Part shown: positions 19,227 to 28,240 of the stretch, piece by piece
Position numbering within the stretch: position 1 is the first letter of the stretch
How the letters are laid out: every line of letters starts with the position of its first letter
Assembly: GCA_963662175.1 (NCBI GenBank)
Contig: OY759225.1
Location: 12,331,601 to 12,395,600, forward strand
DNA length: 64,000 nucleotides
Origin: Aradus depressus
Taxonomy: Eukaryota; Arthropoda; Insecta; Hemiptera; Aradidae
Reading direction: 5' to 3'
The notes under the pieces: generated by a model
Databases searched by the model: none
What the model was told of the DNA's origin: nothing
What the model saw: the letters and a program-made list of their open reading frames with translations, nothing else
Translations under genes and position numbers: made by a program

Positions 19227-19658
19227 ATGAGTCAATTATTATTTCAGAAATTATCCCCCCTCGCCACTTCACCTACTCGAAACACTCCACTCTCTGCAGG
19301 TATGGATTTATATAGTGCCTACACGGTGACCATTCCCCCCAGGCAAAGAAGATTAATTCCAACCGATCTTCGAATTATTTTGCCAAAAGGACATTATGGT
19401 AGAATCGCACCTCGGAGTGGATTGTCTTTACAAAACATTGATATTGGGGCAGGTGTAATCGATTATGACTACACCGGCAATATCGGGATAATAGTAATAA
19501 ACAATAATGATATGGACTTTATGGTTACATGCAAAATGAAAATAGCGCAGCTAATTTGTGAACAAATTACAATTCCTGCTATTATTGAATTGCCTTCCAT
19601 TGAAAATATGCCAGAAACACCAAGAGGTGTTCTTGGTTTTGGTTCATCTGGCAATTAA
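19227..19658 (+). CDS. dut: dUTPase (trimeric type)
   Basis: 143 aa, the normal length for trimeric dUTPases. All five motifs are present in order: AGMDLYSA (25-32), PRSGLS, the GAGVIDYDYTGNIG motif with the catalytic Asp and substrate-stacking Tyr, KMKIAQLICEQI, and RGVLGFGSSG at the C-terminus (family form GFGSTG). It hydrolyses dUTP to dUMP and PPi, keeping uracil out of DNA, and is carried by many DNA viruses that replicate in non-dividing cells. It is transcribed away from the polymerase gene and has its own TATA box. It is not a core Polinton gene, so lateral acquisition is likely. Confidence 0.95.
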   Translation: MSQLLFQKLSPLATSPTRNTPLSAGMDLYSAYTVTIPPRQRRLIPTDLRIILPKGHYGRIAPRSGLSLQNIDIGAGVIDYDYTGNIGIIVINNNDMDFMVTCKMKIAQLICEQITIPAIIELPSIENMPETPRGVLGFGSSGN

Positions 19659-19737
19659 TCAACGTTTTTTTATTATGATAAATGTTAAAAGTATATTATT
19701 TTAAATTTTCTCCAAATACAGTGTATTATAAAAAAAA

Positions 19738-19836
19738 AATAACATTCACAGCGCTGTTAGCGAACTTATTACATTGAGCATCATAGCTACATAATATTCA
19801 ATGTAATAGGCTAACCACAGCGCTATGAATGTTATT
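19738..19836. repeat. Imperfect hairpin downstream of dUTPase
   Basis: AATAACATTCACAGCGCTG and its near reverse complement ending at 19836 flank a further pairing segment (ATTACATTGA with TCAATGTAAT). It could be a 3' RNA structure or a tiny inverted-repeat insertion. Confidence 0.6.
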
Positions 19837-20106
19837 TGTATTCTCAGAGCATCAAATAATCTCATAACATTAAGTATATATTATTAACTCTGTGTAATTA
19901 ATTTTTGTATAAATTATATGTATATGTATAATTGATAATATTTCAATAAAAATTGTTAAAGCGTTTTTTTGAAACATAATGTATATGTAAATATAATTCA
20001 ATAAATACTTTATCACAAAATGCTTAAATTACTCATAACCTCCGCGAAATTTAATAGTAGTACAGGATGGAAAAAGAAAACATAAAAATTTAATATGTTA
20101 TTTATT

Positions 20107-20378
20107 TTAACGCAAATATGCGATACATTCTTGAAATGAATAAGTACTCATATAGTCCTGATGATTAATTATGAAATCTTCAGAAAATACTAGATGCCTA
20201 CATGCTTTATGCCAGTCTATCTTCTCTAATTCCCAATTGATATTATCTTGGGATTCGTATATCATTTTCGCCTGTTAAGTCTTCCGCACCCAAATTGATT
20301 TCAAGACAACTCATCTTTTGTCTGATTCGCTATAGCCTGAATACGATTTTCAGATCCTTTCTTGTACGGTGTTACTCT
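20107..20378 (-). pseudogene. Decayed coding region at the right end of the Polinton
   Basis: On the minus strand, protein-like sequence runs through three frames: one at 20301-20378 (for example YKKGSENRIQAIANQTKDEL), one at 20243-20314 (NLGAEDLTGENDI) and one at 20107-20265 with its own ATG, 52 codons (INWELEKIDWHKACRHL...). Each stops where the next has begun, as expected for one gene with two small indels. Alternatively, only the 52-codon ORF is real. No family is recognised. It would read away from the right TIR, mirroring the first gene at the left end. Confidence 0.4.
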
Positions 20379-20795
20379 CTAAACAATTTTTTCACTCTCC
20401 ACAAAGGAGAAAATTTACATGCCAGGATATCAAATTAAAAAAATCCCCTTATTTCCTAAGTAATTTGAAAAAGCTTGATTTTGCTAAAGCCCACCTTTAC
20501 AAGCTTGTTAACCCTCTTACGTTATGGGCTGTGACGTTGTTAACACTATTATAGTATGCCCTCAGTGACGTATTGTAATGTCATCATAGGCAATTTTTAT
20601 CAATACTCGCCCCCCCTCAAGATACTCCTACGCAAGAAGATTCATTCTAATGTGTACACAAGATAGTTATCAATGAATGAGAACTATTATCTTTTACTAC
20701 TGCCTTTAAAAAAACTATTTTACAAACATCCCATTCATAATAAGGAAGCAAATAGTGTTTTTACTATTGTTTACCAACTAGACTCCGTTATCTAT
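20379..20795. other. Polinton right non-coding region
   Basis: Contains the subterminal inverted repeat partner 20465-20496 of 4079-4112. The rightmost about 200 bases before the TIR show no gene. Confidence 0.5.
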
Positions 20796-21126
20796 CCAAT
20801 TAAAAATAATGAATTGCATTTTTTCTAATCTGTTTTTATTGACTTGTTTACAAACATCTTATCTATCCCCATTGAAAATACATAGGTGTATGTTCTGGGA
20901 CGCATTCCTTACTTTTCTAGGACACAAATTCCTCAAAACCCGGATGTATGTCCTGGGACATTGGGCTTGAAATATCAAGTCCTGTGACGTAGCTAAGCAT
21001 GTTATCTCGCCTGTCAGCCAATCAGCGTGCCAGGATGGGGCGGACACACCCCCAAACTTCATTCTGTGACGTCGCTAAGTCCCTTGATCGTTATCGGTGT
21101 CCCAGGACATACATTTCTATACTACT
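20796..21126 (-). repeat. Polinton right terminal inverted repeat (331 bp)
   Basis: Exact-length reverse complement of 3478-3808, ending CTATACTACT. No difference from the left arm was seen by eye. Confidence 0.95.
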
Positions 21127-21132
21127 GCTATG
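21127..21132. other. Polinton target-site duplication, right copy
   Basis: GCTATG, identical to 3472-3477. It is followed by AACGT, completing the split right copy of the LINE's own 12-bp duplication. Confidence 0.95.
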
Positions 21133-22112
21133 AACGTGAAATTTGGGGTCACATGTTTTAACTTGAGAAAATTGAAAACGATTTCCCCCAGGACGTAACG
21201 ACATTTTACAAGATACAGCTTATGTTTATGACCTAATTAAAACTCTTTTCACATATTAGTTATAGGTCGTCCGGTTTTCTAGATACATGGGGAAAACCAT
21301 CTTGAAATGTAGTTATGAAATTCATATTTTTTGACGTTTCCTTGATTTACCCGAAAACTGTTAGTCCTATCGAAAAATTGATTCTTTCCAAAATTATTCC
21401 TTATAAAATTGCCAATCTGAAGTAAGTCTTTAAATTTGAGATAGGTTTAATAGGACAAACGTTATTGCCCCCCGAAAAATGGAAACTAAATGTCTATAAG
21501 GAATATAACTACTACTGAATAAAAACTTAGAACGAGTCAAAAAAATTCCACTATATTTATATGAAAAACATAATATATTTCGCTGGTTAGAGCATTCTCA
21601 AGTGTACTGACTCTTATAATGTGTTGTCATAAGTCTGTATCCTGTACACTTGACAATGCTCTAACCAGCGAAATATATTGTGTTTTTCATATAAATAAAG
21701 TGGAATTTTTTTGACTCGTTCTAAGTTTTTATTCAATAGTATTCACAATGAACTTCCACAAGATCTCTGGCGAAAACATCTCTAATTTGGAATATAACTA
21801 ATTTTTAAATCGGAACTCATAGCAACGAATTTTAAAATACGGTTTATGTATTGGTAGTTTGTTTGAAAAATGATAAAAATTAAGAAAAATAAGTTGTGGT
21901 CATTATAGGATTTTCTTATACCAACATCGCTTACATTTTGTCTCTTTGTACAGCATAATCTGAGTAGACATTCTTATATTATACACTGTAATGCCAGTAT
22001 GAAATATTTTTGAGAAAGGGGAGAGAGCTTGGTTGGTATAAGAATGTCCTGTAATGGTCACAACAATTTTTATTATGAGTATAACCAGATTTATATATAT
22101 GTTCTGTTGTAG
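21133..22112. repeat. Right half of a host interspersed repeat, with a nested palindrome
   Basis: GTGAAATTTGGGGTCACATG and following sequence match, in reverse, the copy at 25100-25640 (same order of blocks, including the ACCGGACGAC and GGTCATAAACATAAGC-like parts). The left half of the same copy lies before 3122. A near-perfect inverted repeat at 21511-21740 (arms about 95 bp, ACTACTGAAT...) is a separate MITE-like insertion. Confidence 0.75.
21511..21740. mobile_element. Palindromic MITE-like element
   Basis: The left arm begins ACTACTGAATAAAAACTTAG and the right arm ends with its near reverse complement. The arms pair through AGCGAAATATATT-like sequence to a short central loop. No coding capacity. 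Confidence 0.75.
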
Positions 22113-22390
22113 ATTTGAGTGAGGGGTTGAAAGCAATTTGAGACATGCGCTGATGTGGTCCCGGGTCGAAGTCCCAGTGCCCTCTGTGTCGAGACTAAGG
22201 TAACATCATGCGTCTCTACATTTGGTTGTTTATATTCGCTTTTTGCCAACTCGCCTTCGGAAATCCAGATGCTAAACGACTCTATGATGACCTATTGTCA
22301 AATTATAATCGTCTTATTCGACCCGTATCGAATAATACGGACACAGTACTTGTCAAATTGGGACTCCGCCTTTCACAACTCATAGATCTG
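22113..22390 (+). CDS. nAChRalpha2: Nicotinic acetylcholine receptor alpha subunit, N-terminal exon
   Basis: The exon starts after a strong acceptor (TCTGTTGTAG, AG at 22111-22112), has a 5' UTR to 22207, an ATG at 22208, and ends in phase 0 at a GTAAGA donor (22391). Residues 1-18 are a signal peptide ([18 protein letters not shown]). The next 43 residues ([18 protein letters not shown]..., [13 protein letters not shown]) are the conserved start of the extracellular ligand-binding domain of insect nAChR alpha subunits, with a likely N-glycosylation sequon NNT at 42-44. The alpha2 assignment comes from the [14 protein letters not shown] segment and is from memory of the family. Further exons were not found, so the following intron probably exceeds 41 kb. 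The Polinton ends 986 nt before this exon. Confidence 0.88.
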
Positions 22391-23400
22391 GTAAGATTAT
22401 TGTTATTTTTTTTATCTATATAATATAAAGTTAATTTGTATAATTTACATATAATAAGTATAGGGGAAGTTATGCAATCGGTCAACAATTTTATTATATT
22501 GGTATATTGCATGTTCATGTTTTTCAAACTCTTGGTCAGGAAAAAAAAAAAAAAAAGGTGATTCACCGGCTGTGTACTTCCCCAGGAAGAATTAATCGAT
22601 TACGTTTTCGCTCTCCCTCCAAAGCCAGTCGGCCGTTTAGGCTAATATTCAATAGTTGACACAGTGGGTTACGAATTCTCGTACTGAATTTTGTGTTGAT
22701 AAATTCATTACATCGGCAGTTATAAAGGTTTTTGAATTTAGCACTTATCCCTGAACGCCCTCTTTCTTTCGGCTGATATCGCTGAAATTTGACAGATTTT
22801 GTGTTCATTGAGTTTTGACATCAAATATGAAATTTTATGTCGATACGTTCATTCTATCCGGTGTTAGACAGATATATATATATATATTTTATATTTGGAA
22901 TTTTGAGGTCGGATAGTATGAAATTCCGTTGAAAACTGGACATCGAATTTTTGAACGATTACATAACTTTCCCTATACTTTGTATAGTTGGTGAAGTTAA
23001 ATTATGTCTGTGTGGGTTATACGAGTATCCAGAGCCCTTTAAGGACAACATCTATTGATTTTCAGTCAAATCGACCGAAGCGAAGGAGGGAGACATAACA
23101 TAAAAACTCTAATAACGGCCGATGTAATGAATATATCGACAAAATATTTAGTATGAAGATTCCATCGCCACTATGTAAGTCAAATATTAGCCCATACGTT
23201 CGATTGAGTTTGGAGGTAGAGCGAAAAATTAATAGATTAATTTTTACTCGGGAAGTAGTCACCGACGACTTTTTCATGTTTATATAAGTCAACGAGTCAC
23301 TATATAAAAGCCTAAAAGATGCATAAAGGTACGCTTCTCGAATAGTGGTTCTGATAAATACTGAACCATCAGACAACATAAAAGTAGTGGACAGGGGCGT
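22391..23400. repeat. Intron sequence with copies of an abundant unclassified repeat
   Basis: Blocks such as CCCCAGGAAGAATTAATCGA, ACTGAATTTTGTGTTGATAA and TTACATCGGCAGTTATA recur, with variants and in both orientations, near 880-1000, 27350-27460, 27805-28210, 32130-32450, 41540-42400, 44470-44590, 45540-45770, 49100-49390, 50813-50988 and 52220-52500. No coding capacity is recognised, so the class is unknown. Confidence 0.65.
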
Positions 23401-23405
23401 AGCCA

Positions 23406-23430
23406 GGGGGGGGGGGGGGGGGGGGGGGGG
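23406..23430. repeat. Poly-G tract
   Basis: A run of about 25 G after GGGGCGTAGCCA. Similar C/G runs occur at 3931-3952, 32310-32327 and 34575-34590. Confidence 0.9.
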
Positions 23431-23711
23431 ACGTGCTCCCTCCTGGAGAGTAAAAAACCAAGAAAAATTAAATAAACTAAATAAATTCTCAATGGTCTCT
23501 GCATGCTAAGCGTGCACAGAAAGTTGCTGGAAAACGATCGAGAACACTCCAAAGAGGAAGTTCATTCACGATTTTCGGAGGATAAACGAAAATTGTACTT
23601 TACCTAAATGTGCATGTACAAAACAAGTCATATTACATTTATTTAAATATATATGAACTCGATCATTTCATTTCCTCGCTCAAAACCGTCATTTATGTTA
23701 TACTTTATACT

Positions 23712-23873
23712 CTTAAAGCTGATTTTACATGCGCAGTAAAAATGCAAAGCGCAGCAGCAGCAAATGCATGCTATTGGATGTGAGTCATTTAATTCTAAAA
23801 GCACAGAAACCACCGCGTGCATTTGCTGCTGCTACGCTTTGCATTTTTACTGCTCATGTAAAGTCAACTTAAG
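23712..23873. mobile_element. MITE-like inverted repeat with CAG-rich arms
   Basis: The arms pair from CTTAAAGCTGATTTTACATG inwards through GCAGTAAAAATGCAAAGC and GCAGCAGCAAATGCA to a loop of about 40 nt. The element is about 160 bp and non-coding. Confidence 0.75.
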
Positions 23874-24011
23874 TATTACAGTCAGTGGTTACCTCAGGGG
23901 GAGCTTCTAGAGGTCCGAGTCTCCCAAATTAATAACGAAAAGTCTGCAACGCTAACCACGGAAACTGCGGGCTGTGCCCCCGGGAGTCTATAACCCCCCA
24001 GTAGCCTAAAG

Positions 24012-24180
24012 GAATGAAAAAACAACACTTTCTTATGTTTTAGATCGTTTTATACGGAATATCGTTATACCTAACATCGTTTATATCCGGATTTATTTCT
24101 TCATTTTTAAATAGCAAACCAAACTAGATACGGGTTTTACATCGTTACATCCGGAAAATCGTTATAAAAGGATTTTACTG
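24012..24180. mobile_element. Partial pogo-like element (right end)
   Basis: Nearly matches the right 160 bp of the complete element at 49985-50720 and ends GATTTTACTG followed by TA. Confidence 0.7.
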
Positions 24181-24588
24181 TATTTGAGTCGAGCCCCATT
24201 TCCTTCGACCAATATCACGGAATATAAGTTGCAATATTCGCATCTCTATAAAAACTAAATTATGAAAAAAGAGTATTGACTACTTGTACCTTGTACCTTG
24301 TACCTTAATAAAAGGTTAAAATTAAACTTTATTTTTCAATTGTTAGAGTTGAAGTAAAGATAGAAATGTTTTTATTATCCTAAGAACAAAATGATAAATA
24401 ATTAAAATTGTAACCGTAATGTAACCTTCACTTTTCTGAGATGAAACTAAACAGGAATAGTAGATTGGTATAATCTTGAGTGAAATAATTATTTAATTAT
24501 AATTAATAATTTACCGATATTAAAGTGGTCTGGTAAAATGAATGACAGTGTATTTACTATGAATGAAATTTTAGGTTAGGTTTAGGTT

Positions 24589-24865
24589 TTATGACTAATG
24601 CCCGGGCTTTAACTACGAGGTCATATCGCCTACTACCAGAGCGCTCTTTTCGTCACTCTGGTGCACATGAGCCCGACTCTACTGTGGGAGTCCTAAATTT
24701 TGCCTACCCTAAATATGTATTCACCTAGGGTAGGGGTCTTTAACGAGTACCTGACATCGTACAGGCTCGGGACCATCGCTTAACGTCCCATCCGAAGGAC
24801 GGCGTGCTTAAGTTCATTTTACCTCCCAGATAAAATAAACTAAGGGCCTCGGTCGGGTTGAACTC
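24589..24865 (-). repeat. SINE-A copy, reverse orientation
   Basis: Contains the family tail, the GGTCATATCGCCTACTACCAG block and the AGATAAAATAAACTAAGGGCC block near the head. The tRNA-like head is cut at the junction with the neighbouring SINE-B. Confidence 0.8.
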
Positions 24866-24875
24866 TATAAGAACA

Positions 24876-25025
24876 TTTTTTTTTTTTTTTGCCTTATGTA
24901 CGATGCATATTAGCCATGTTACTGTGTTATCTAGCTATTTACGACATCCATGGCCCCGGGAGGGAGTTCTTTCTACGAAATAAAACTCACTCCCAGACGG
25001 GATTCGAACCCGCAAACCATGGTGA
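24876..25025 (-). repeat. SINE-B copy (tRNA-Ser/Leu-like), reverse orientation
   Basis: Poly-T at 24877-24891 is the inverted 3' tail. ATGCATATTAGCCATG and GGGATTCGAACCCGCAAACC (inverted B box) match the copies at 35019 and 51511. The 5' part of the head is missing. Confidence 0.8.
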
Positions 25026-25099
25026 CCCCTATAGTTAGTTATAATAGTTAACCTTCTCAGGTTAATTGTTTGAAGGGGGAGAGTGATTTGTAAGTATGG

Positions 25100-25770
25100 T
25101 TGGTACAATACATAAACCATATTTTAAAGTTCGTTGCTATGTTTTCGATTTAGTTTACATTCTTTGGGGGGCTATAACGTTTGTCGTATTGACCCTATCA
25201 CAAATTTAAAGACAAATCAGCGATTGGAAATTTTATAAGGAACAATTTTGATAAGAACTAATTTTTCGATAGAACTCACCGTTTTCGCATAGATCAAGAA
25301 AACGTCTAAAAATATGTGTTTCAAAACTACATTCCAAGATGGTTTTCGGCATATATCTCAAAAACCGGACGACTTATAAAAAAATAGTATCGCTTATAAA
25401 TTATGTATTTCAATATTCTCTACAACTATTATTTGAAAAAAGTTTTGATTAGGTCATAAACATAAGCGTATCTTGTAGAATGTAGTTAGGTCCCGGAGGA
25501 AAGTGGTCTTAATTTTCGTTTTATTTCGGCCAAAATCTAATCAGACCTAAGTTAAAACATGTGACCCCTTCATTCCAAATTTCAAGTTCATGGCTACAAT
25601 CGTTATTGCGGTAGAGAGCTCACAACTTTTCAATTACATATACACAGAGACAGACATCGCGAAAATTGTCAAAACATATTCAGGGGATCTTGAAACGTGA
25701 AAATCCGTTGAAAACTCGATCTCGGATTTTCGTACGATTACAATACTTTCTTATATAGGTATAAGAAAGT
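25100..25770. repeat. Uninterrupted copy of the host repeat hit by the LINE and Polinton
   Basis: In reverse orientation it carries the same block order as 3000-3122 joined to 21133-21880. The point matching the insertion is at about 25583-25597 (CAAGTTCATGGCTAC), where no insert is present. Another partial copy is at 27840-28210. It serves as the empty-site reference. Confidence 0.75.
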
Positions 25771-26012
25771 AATAAGGCAATATTAACATCTCCATTGTGA
25801 AAATTTGAGAGAATTGACTACTTACATACCTTGTATCTGGTAAATGGTAAACATTTATCTAGATTTTTTCATTAGATAGAGTAAACATTAAAGCGACTGA
25901 GTTTATTAGCCCTATTAAATAAATTAAGGTCCTTAGGTTTGTTATATGAGAGTTGAAAAACCTTGAGCACATCTACTTTCGGATGGGCGGTAGTCTCATG
26001 GAGCCTGTACAG

Positions 26013-26669
26013 CATATGTGGGCAACAACCGGCCCGCTGTAAGATTTGGTCCGGCCCGCGAGACATTTTGAAAAACCCAATTAAAAAAAAAAATAATATT
26101 ACACTATTTACTCACACTCACTCCAAATTATTGGAGCGATTTCTACAAAAAATACCTCGAAGAAGACCATTTTCCGCAGCTTAGAAAATTCGCAAGAAGA
26201 TTGATTTGTGCGTTTGGCAGTACTTATAAATGCGAACAGATCTTTTCAATGATGAAAGTTAATAAATCAATACATCGTACAAGGCTCACTGAAGATAATT
26301 TGAAAAATTCTTTACGTCTTTGTATCAGTGGAATTAATCCAAACATCAATGGATTAGTTTCCCAAATTTAAGCTCAAGTGTCTCATTGATTTCGGTGTCG
26401 CTACTTAACTTTCATAGTTTGTAATAATTCCAAATTTCACGATTTAATTATAATATTGTACCTATTTTTTTTCAATTTCATTTTGTTATTTTAATAAATT
26501 GTATTATAATAACATTGTCTTATTATTTCATGTCTGATATCTATCGCTAAAAATTATGAACACTACTTTAAAGTCCGACGTTATTTTATTTTGAACCATC
26601 TACGCGGCCCGCGAACGTATTTGCACACTAAAGTTTGGCCCGCAACATGTCAAAGGTTGCCCATACATG
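26013..26669 (+). mobile_element. Non-autonomous hAT element with transposase remnant
   Basis: The ends CATATGTGGGCAAC and GTTGCCCATACATG are inverted repeats, flanked by the 8-bp duplication CTGTACAG (26005-26012 and 26670-26677). Eight-base duplications and TGGGCAAC-type ends with GGCCCGC runs are typical of hAT elements. It carries an internal transposase fragment. Confidence 0.85.
26105..26371 (+). pseudogene. hAT transposase C-terminal dimerisation domain fragment
   Basis: A single frame without stops to the TAA at 26369-26371 encodes about 85 residues. They include NYWSDFYKKYLEEDHFPQL and AFGSTYKCEQIFSMMKVNK, the conserved end of hAT transposases of the GTF2IRD2/ZBED-like group. The upstream catalytic part is missing, so it is not functional on its own. 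Confidence 0.8.
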
Positions 26670-26689
26670 CTGTACAGTGTCAGTTACTA

Positions 26690-26835
26690 GTTAAAGACCC
26701 ATACTCTAGGTAACAAAACCTGGATAGGTAAAATTTAGGACTCATGACTACTAGAGAGATTAAACAGCACTTTGGTAGTAGGCGATATGACTTTGTAGTT
26801 AAAGCTCAGGCATGAGTCATAATAACTAACTAAAT
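26690..26835 (+). repeat. SINE-A copy, body and tail
   Basis: GTTAAAGACCCATACTCTAG through GGTAGTAGGCGATATGACTT to the GCATGAGTCATAATAACTAA tail. No tRNA-like head. Confidence 0.7.
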
Positions 26836-27047
26836 AAATTAAGATTGTAACAATAATGTAACCTTCCCTTTTCTGAGATGATCCTTAACAGGATTAGCAG
26901 AGGATTGGTGTAATCTTGAGTGAAATAAGGTTAATAATTTATTGGTAATAAAGCGGTCTCGTAAAATGAATAACAGAGAATTTCGTGTTAAATACTTAAT
27001 GTTAAGATGTCAAACCTTATTGTTCTTCTTACACTAAAATAAAGTGA

Positions 27048-27295
27048 GGGCGCCGGTAACTCAGTGGTATGCGTGATTGCTTACTGAGCTCAAGATCGCG
27101 GGTTCAAAATCCGGCTGAGTAGTTTATTTTATCCGGGAGGTAAAAAAAGACTTAAAAACGGGTAAGTAAAATTTAGGACTCCCACAGTAGAGTCGGGCTC
27201 ATGTCCACCAGAGTGACGAAAGAGCGCTTTGGAAGTAGGCGATATGACCTTATAGTTAAAGCCCGAACATGAGTTATAATAACTAACTAAAATAT
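27048..27295 (+). repeat. SINE-A copy with head, internally deleted
   Basis: The head GGGCGCCGGTAACTCAGTGG with B box GGGTTCAAAATCC is followed by the TTATCCGGGAGGTAAAA block, then the body from GGGTAAGTAAAATTTAGGAC. The middle section with the GGGACGTTAAGCGATGG block is missing. Confidence 0.75.
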
Positions 27296-27474
27296 AGTTA
27301 TATACTAATATACTAAAAAAAATGTTTTAGCGGCACTGTACTATACCTCAGAACAATTTAATAATTTATGTTTCCGCTCTCCCTTCTTAAACAATCGGGC
27401 TAAAAATCAATATTTGACTTACATAGTGGCTTCTGAATCCTCATACTATATATTTTTTTTTTTTTTAGGTTTTT

Positions 27475-27805
27475 TTATGACTCATGCACGGGCTTTAACT
27501 ACGAGGTCATATCGCCTACTACCAGAGAGCTCTATCGTCACTTTGGTGGACATGAGCCCTACTCTACTGTGGGAGTCCTATATTTTGCCTACCCTAAATT
27601 TTTATTCACCTAGGGCAGGGGTCTTTAACGAGTACCTGACATCGTGCAGGCTCGGGACCATCGTTTAACGTCCCATCCGAAGGACGGCGTGCTTAAGTTT
27701 ATTTTACCTCCCAGATAAAATAAACTAAGGGCCTCGATCGGGCTACGAACCCACAACCTTGAGCTCAGAAGTCAAGCACGCATCCCACTGAGCTACCGGC
27801 GCCCT
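27475..27805 (-). repeat. SINE-A copy, near full length, reverse orientation
   Basis: Complete from the tail (ATGACTCATGCACGGGC) to the inverted tRNA-like head ending GAGCTACCGGCGCCC at about 27803. A good representative of the family. Confidence 0.85.
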
Positions 27806-28240
27806 CGAACTATATTTTGTGTCGATACATGCATTACATCGGCAGTTATGTGTTTCAAAACTACAATTCGAGACAGTTTTCGGCATGTATCTCGAAAACC
27901 GGAAGACCTGCGATAGATCGTATTGTATGTAAAATATGTAATTCAGTTTGCTCTACAACTTTTAATTGAAAATATTTTTGAATACGTCATAAACATAAGC
28001 GGTATTTTTTTTAATGTACTTGGACCTAAGTTAGCACATGTGACTTGTTCGATCCAAGTTCCAAGTTCATAGCTACAATCGTAGAGCACTCACAAATTTC
28101 CAATCACATACTCACACACACAGGACAGACATCATCGAGAAAATGGTCCAAACGTATTCAGGAACCATTGAAACGTTAAAGTCCGTTGAAACCTCGAATC
28201 ATTCTGAACCTTGAGACGGGCGGTTCTCACAGTCTAAGCT

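Larger units (their letters stand above)
3478..21126 (+). mobile_element. Complete Polinton/Maverick element (adintovirus-like provirus)
   Basis: The element is 17,649 bp. Its ends read AGTAGTATAG... and ...CTATACTACT, within 331-bp inverted repeats, flanked by a perfect 6-bp direct repeat GCTATG at 3472-3477 and 21127-21132. Six-base duplications and AG...CT ends are Polinton hallmarks. It encodes the diagnostic set: chromodomain integrase, protein-primed polymerase B, packaging ATPase, adenain-type protease, and major and minor capsid proteins. It also carries pX-like, PLA2, DUF8207-like, dUTPase and BIR genes. All late genes read rightward and the polymerase reads leftward. The only obvious lesion in a core gene is one nonsense codon in the polymerase. 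It inserted into the target duplication of an older LINE fragment. Confidence 0.97.

Noticed and set aside
20369..20554. 61-codon plus-strand ORF near the right TIR
   Set aside because: It overlaps the subterminal inverted repeat and the decayed minus-strand coding region; no protein-like character.
3478..21126. Free exogenous virus contig rather than an integrated element
   Set aside because: Target duplication and host repeat sequence on both sides show chromosomal integration.
22155..22385. 76-codon ORF overlapping the receptor exon
   Set aside because: Different frame from the nAChR coding sequence, which has a signal peptide, conserved residues and splice sites.
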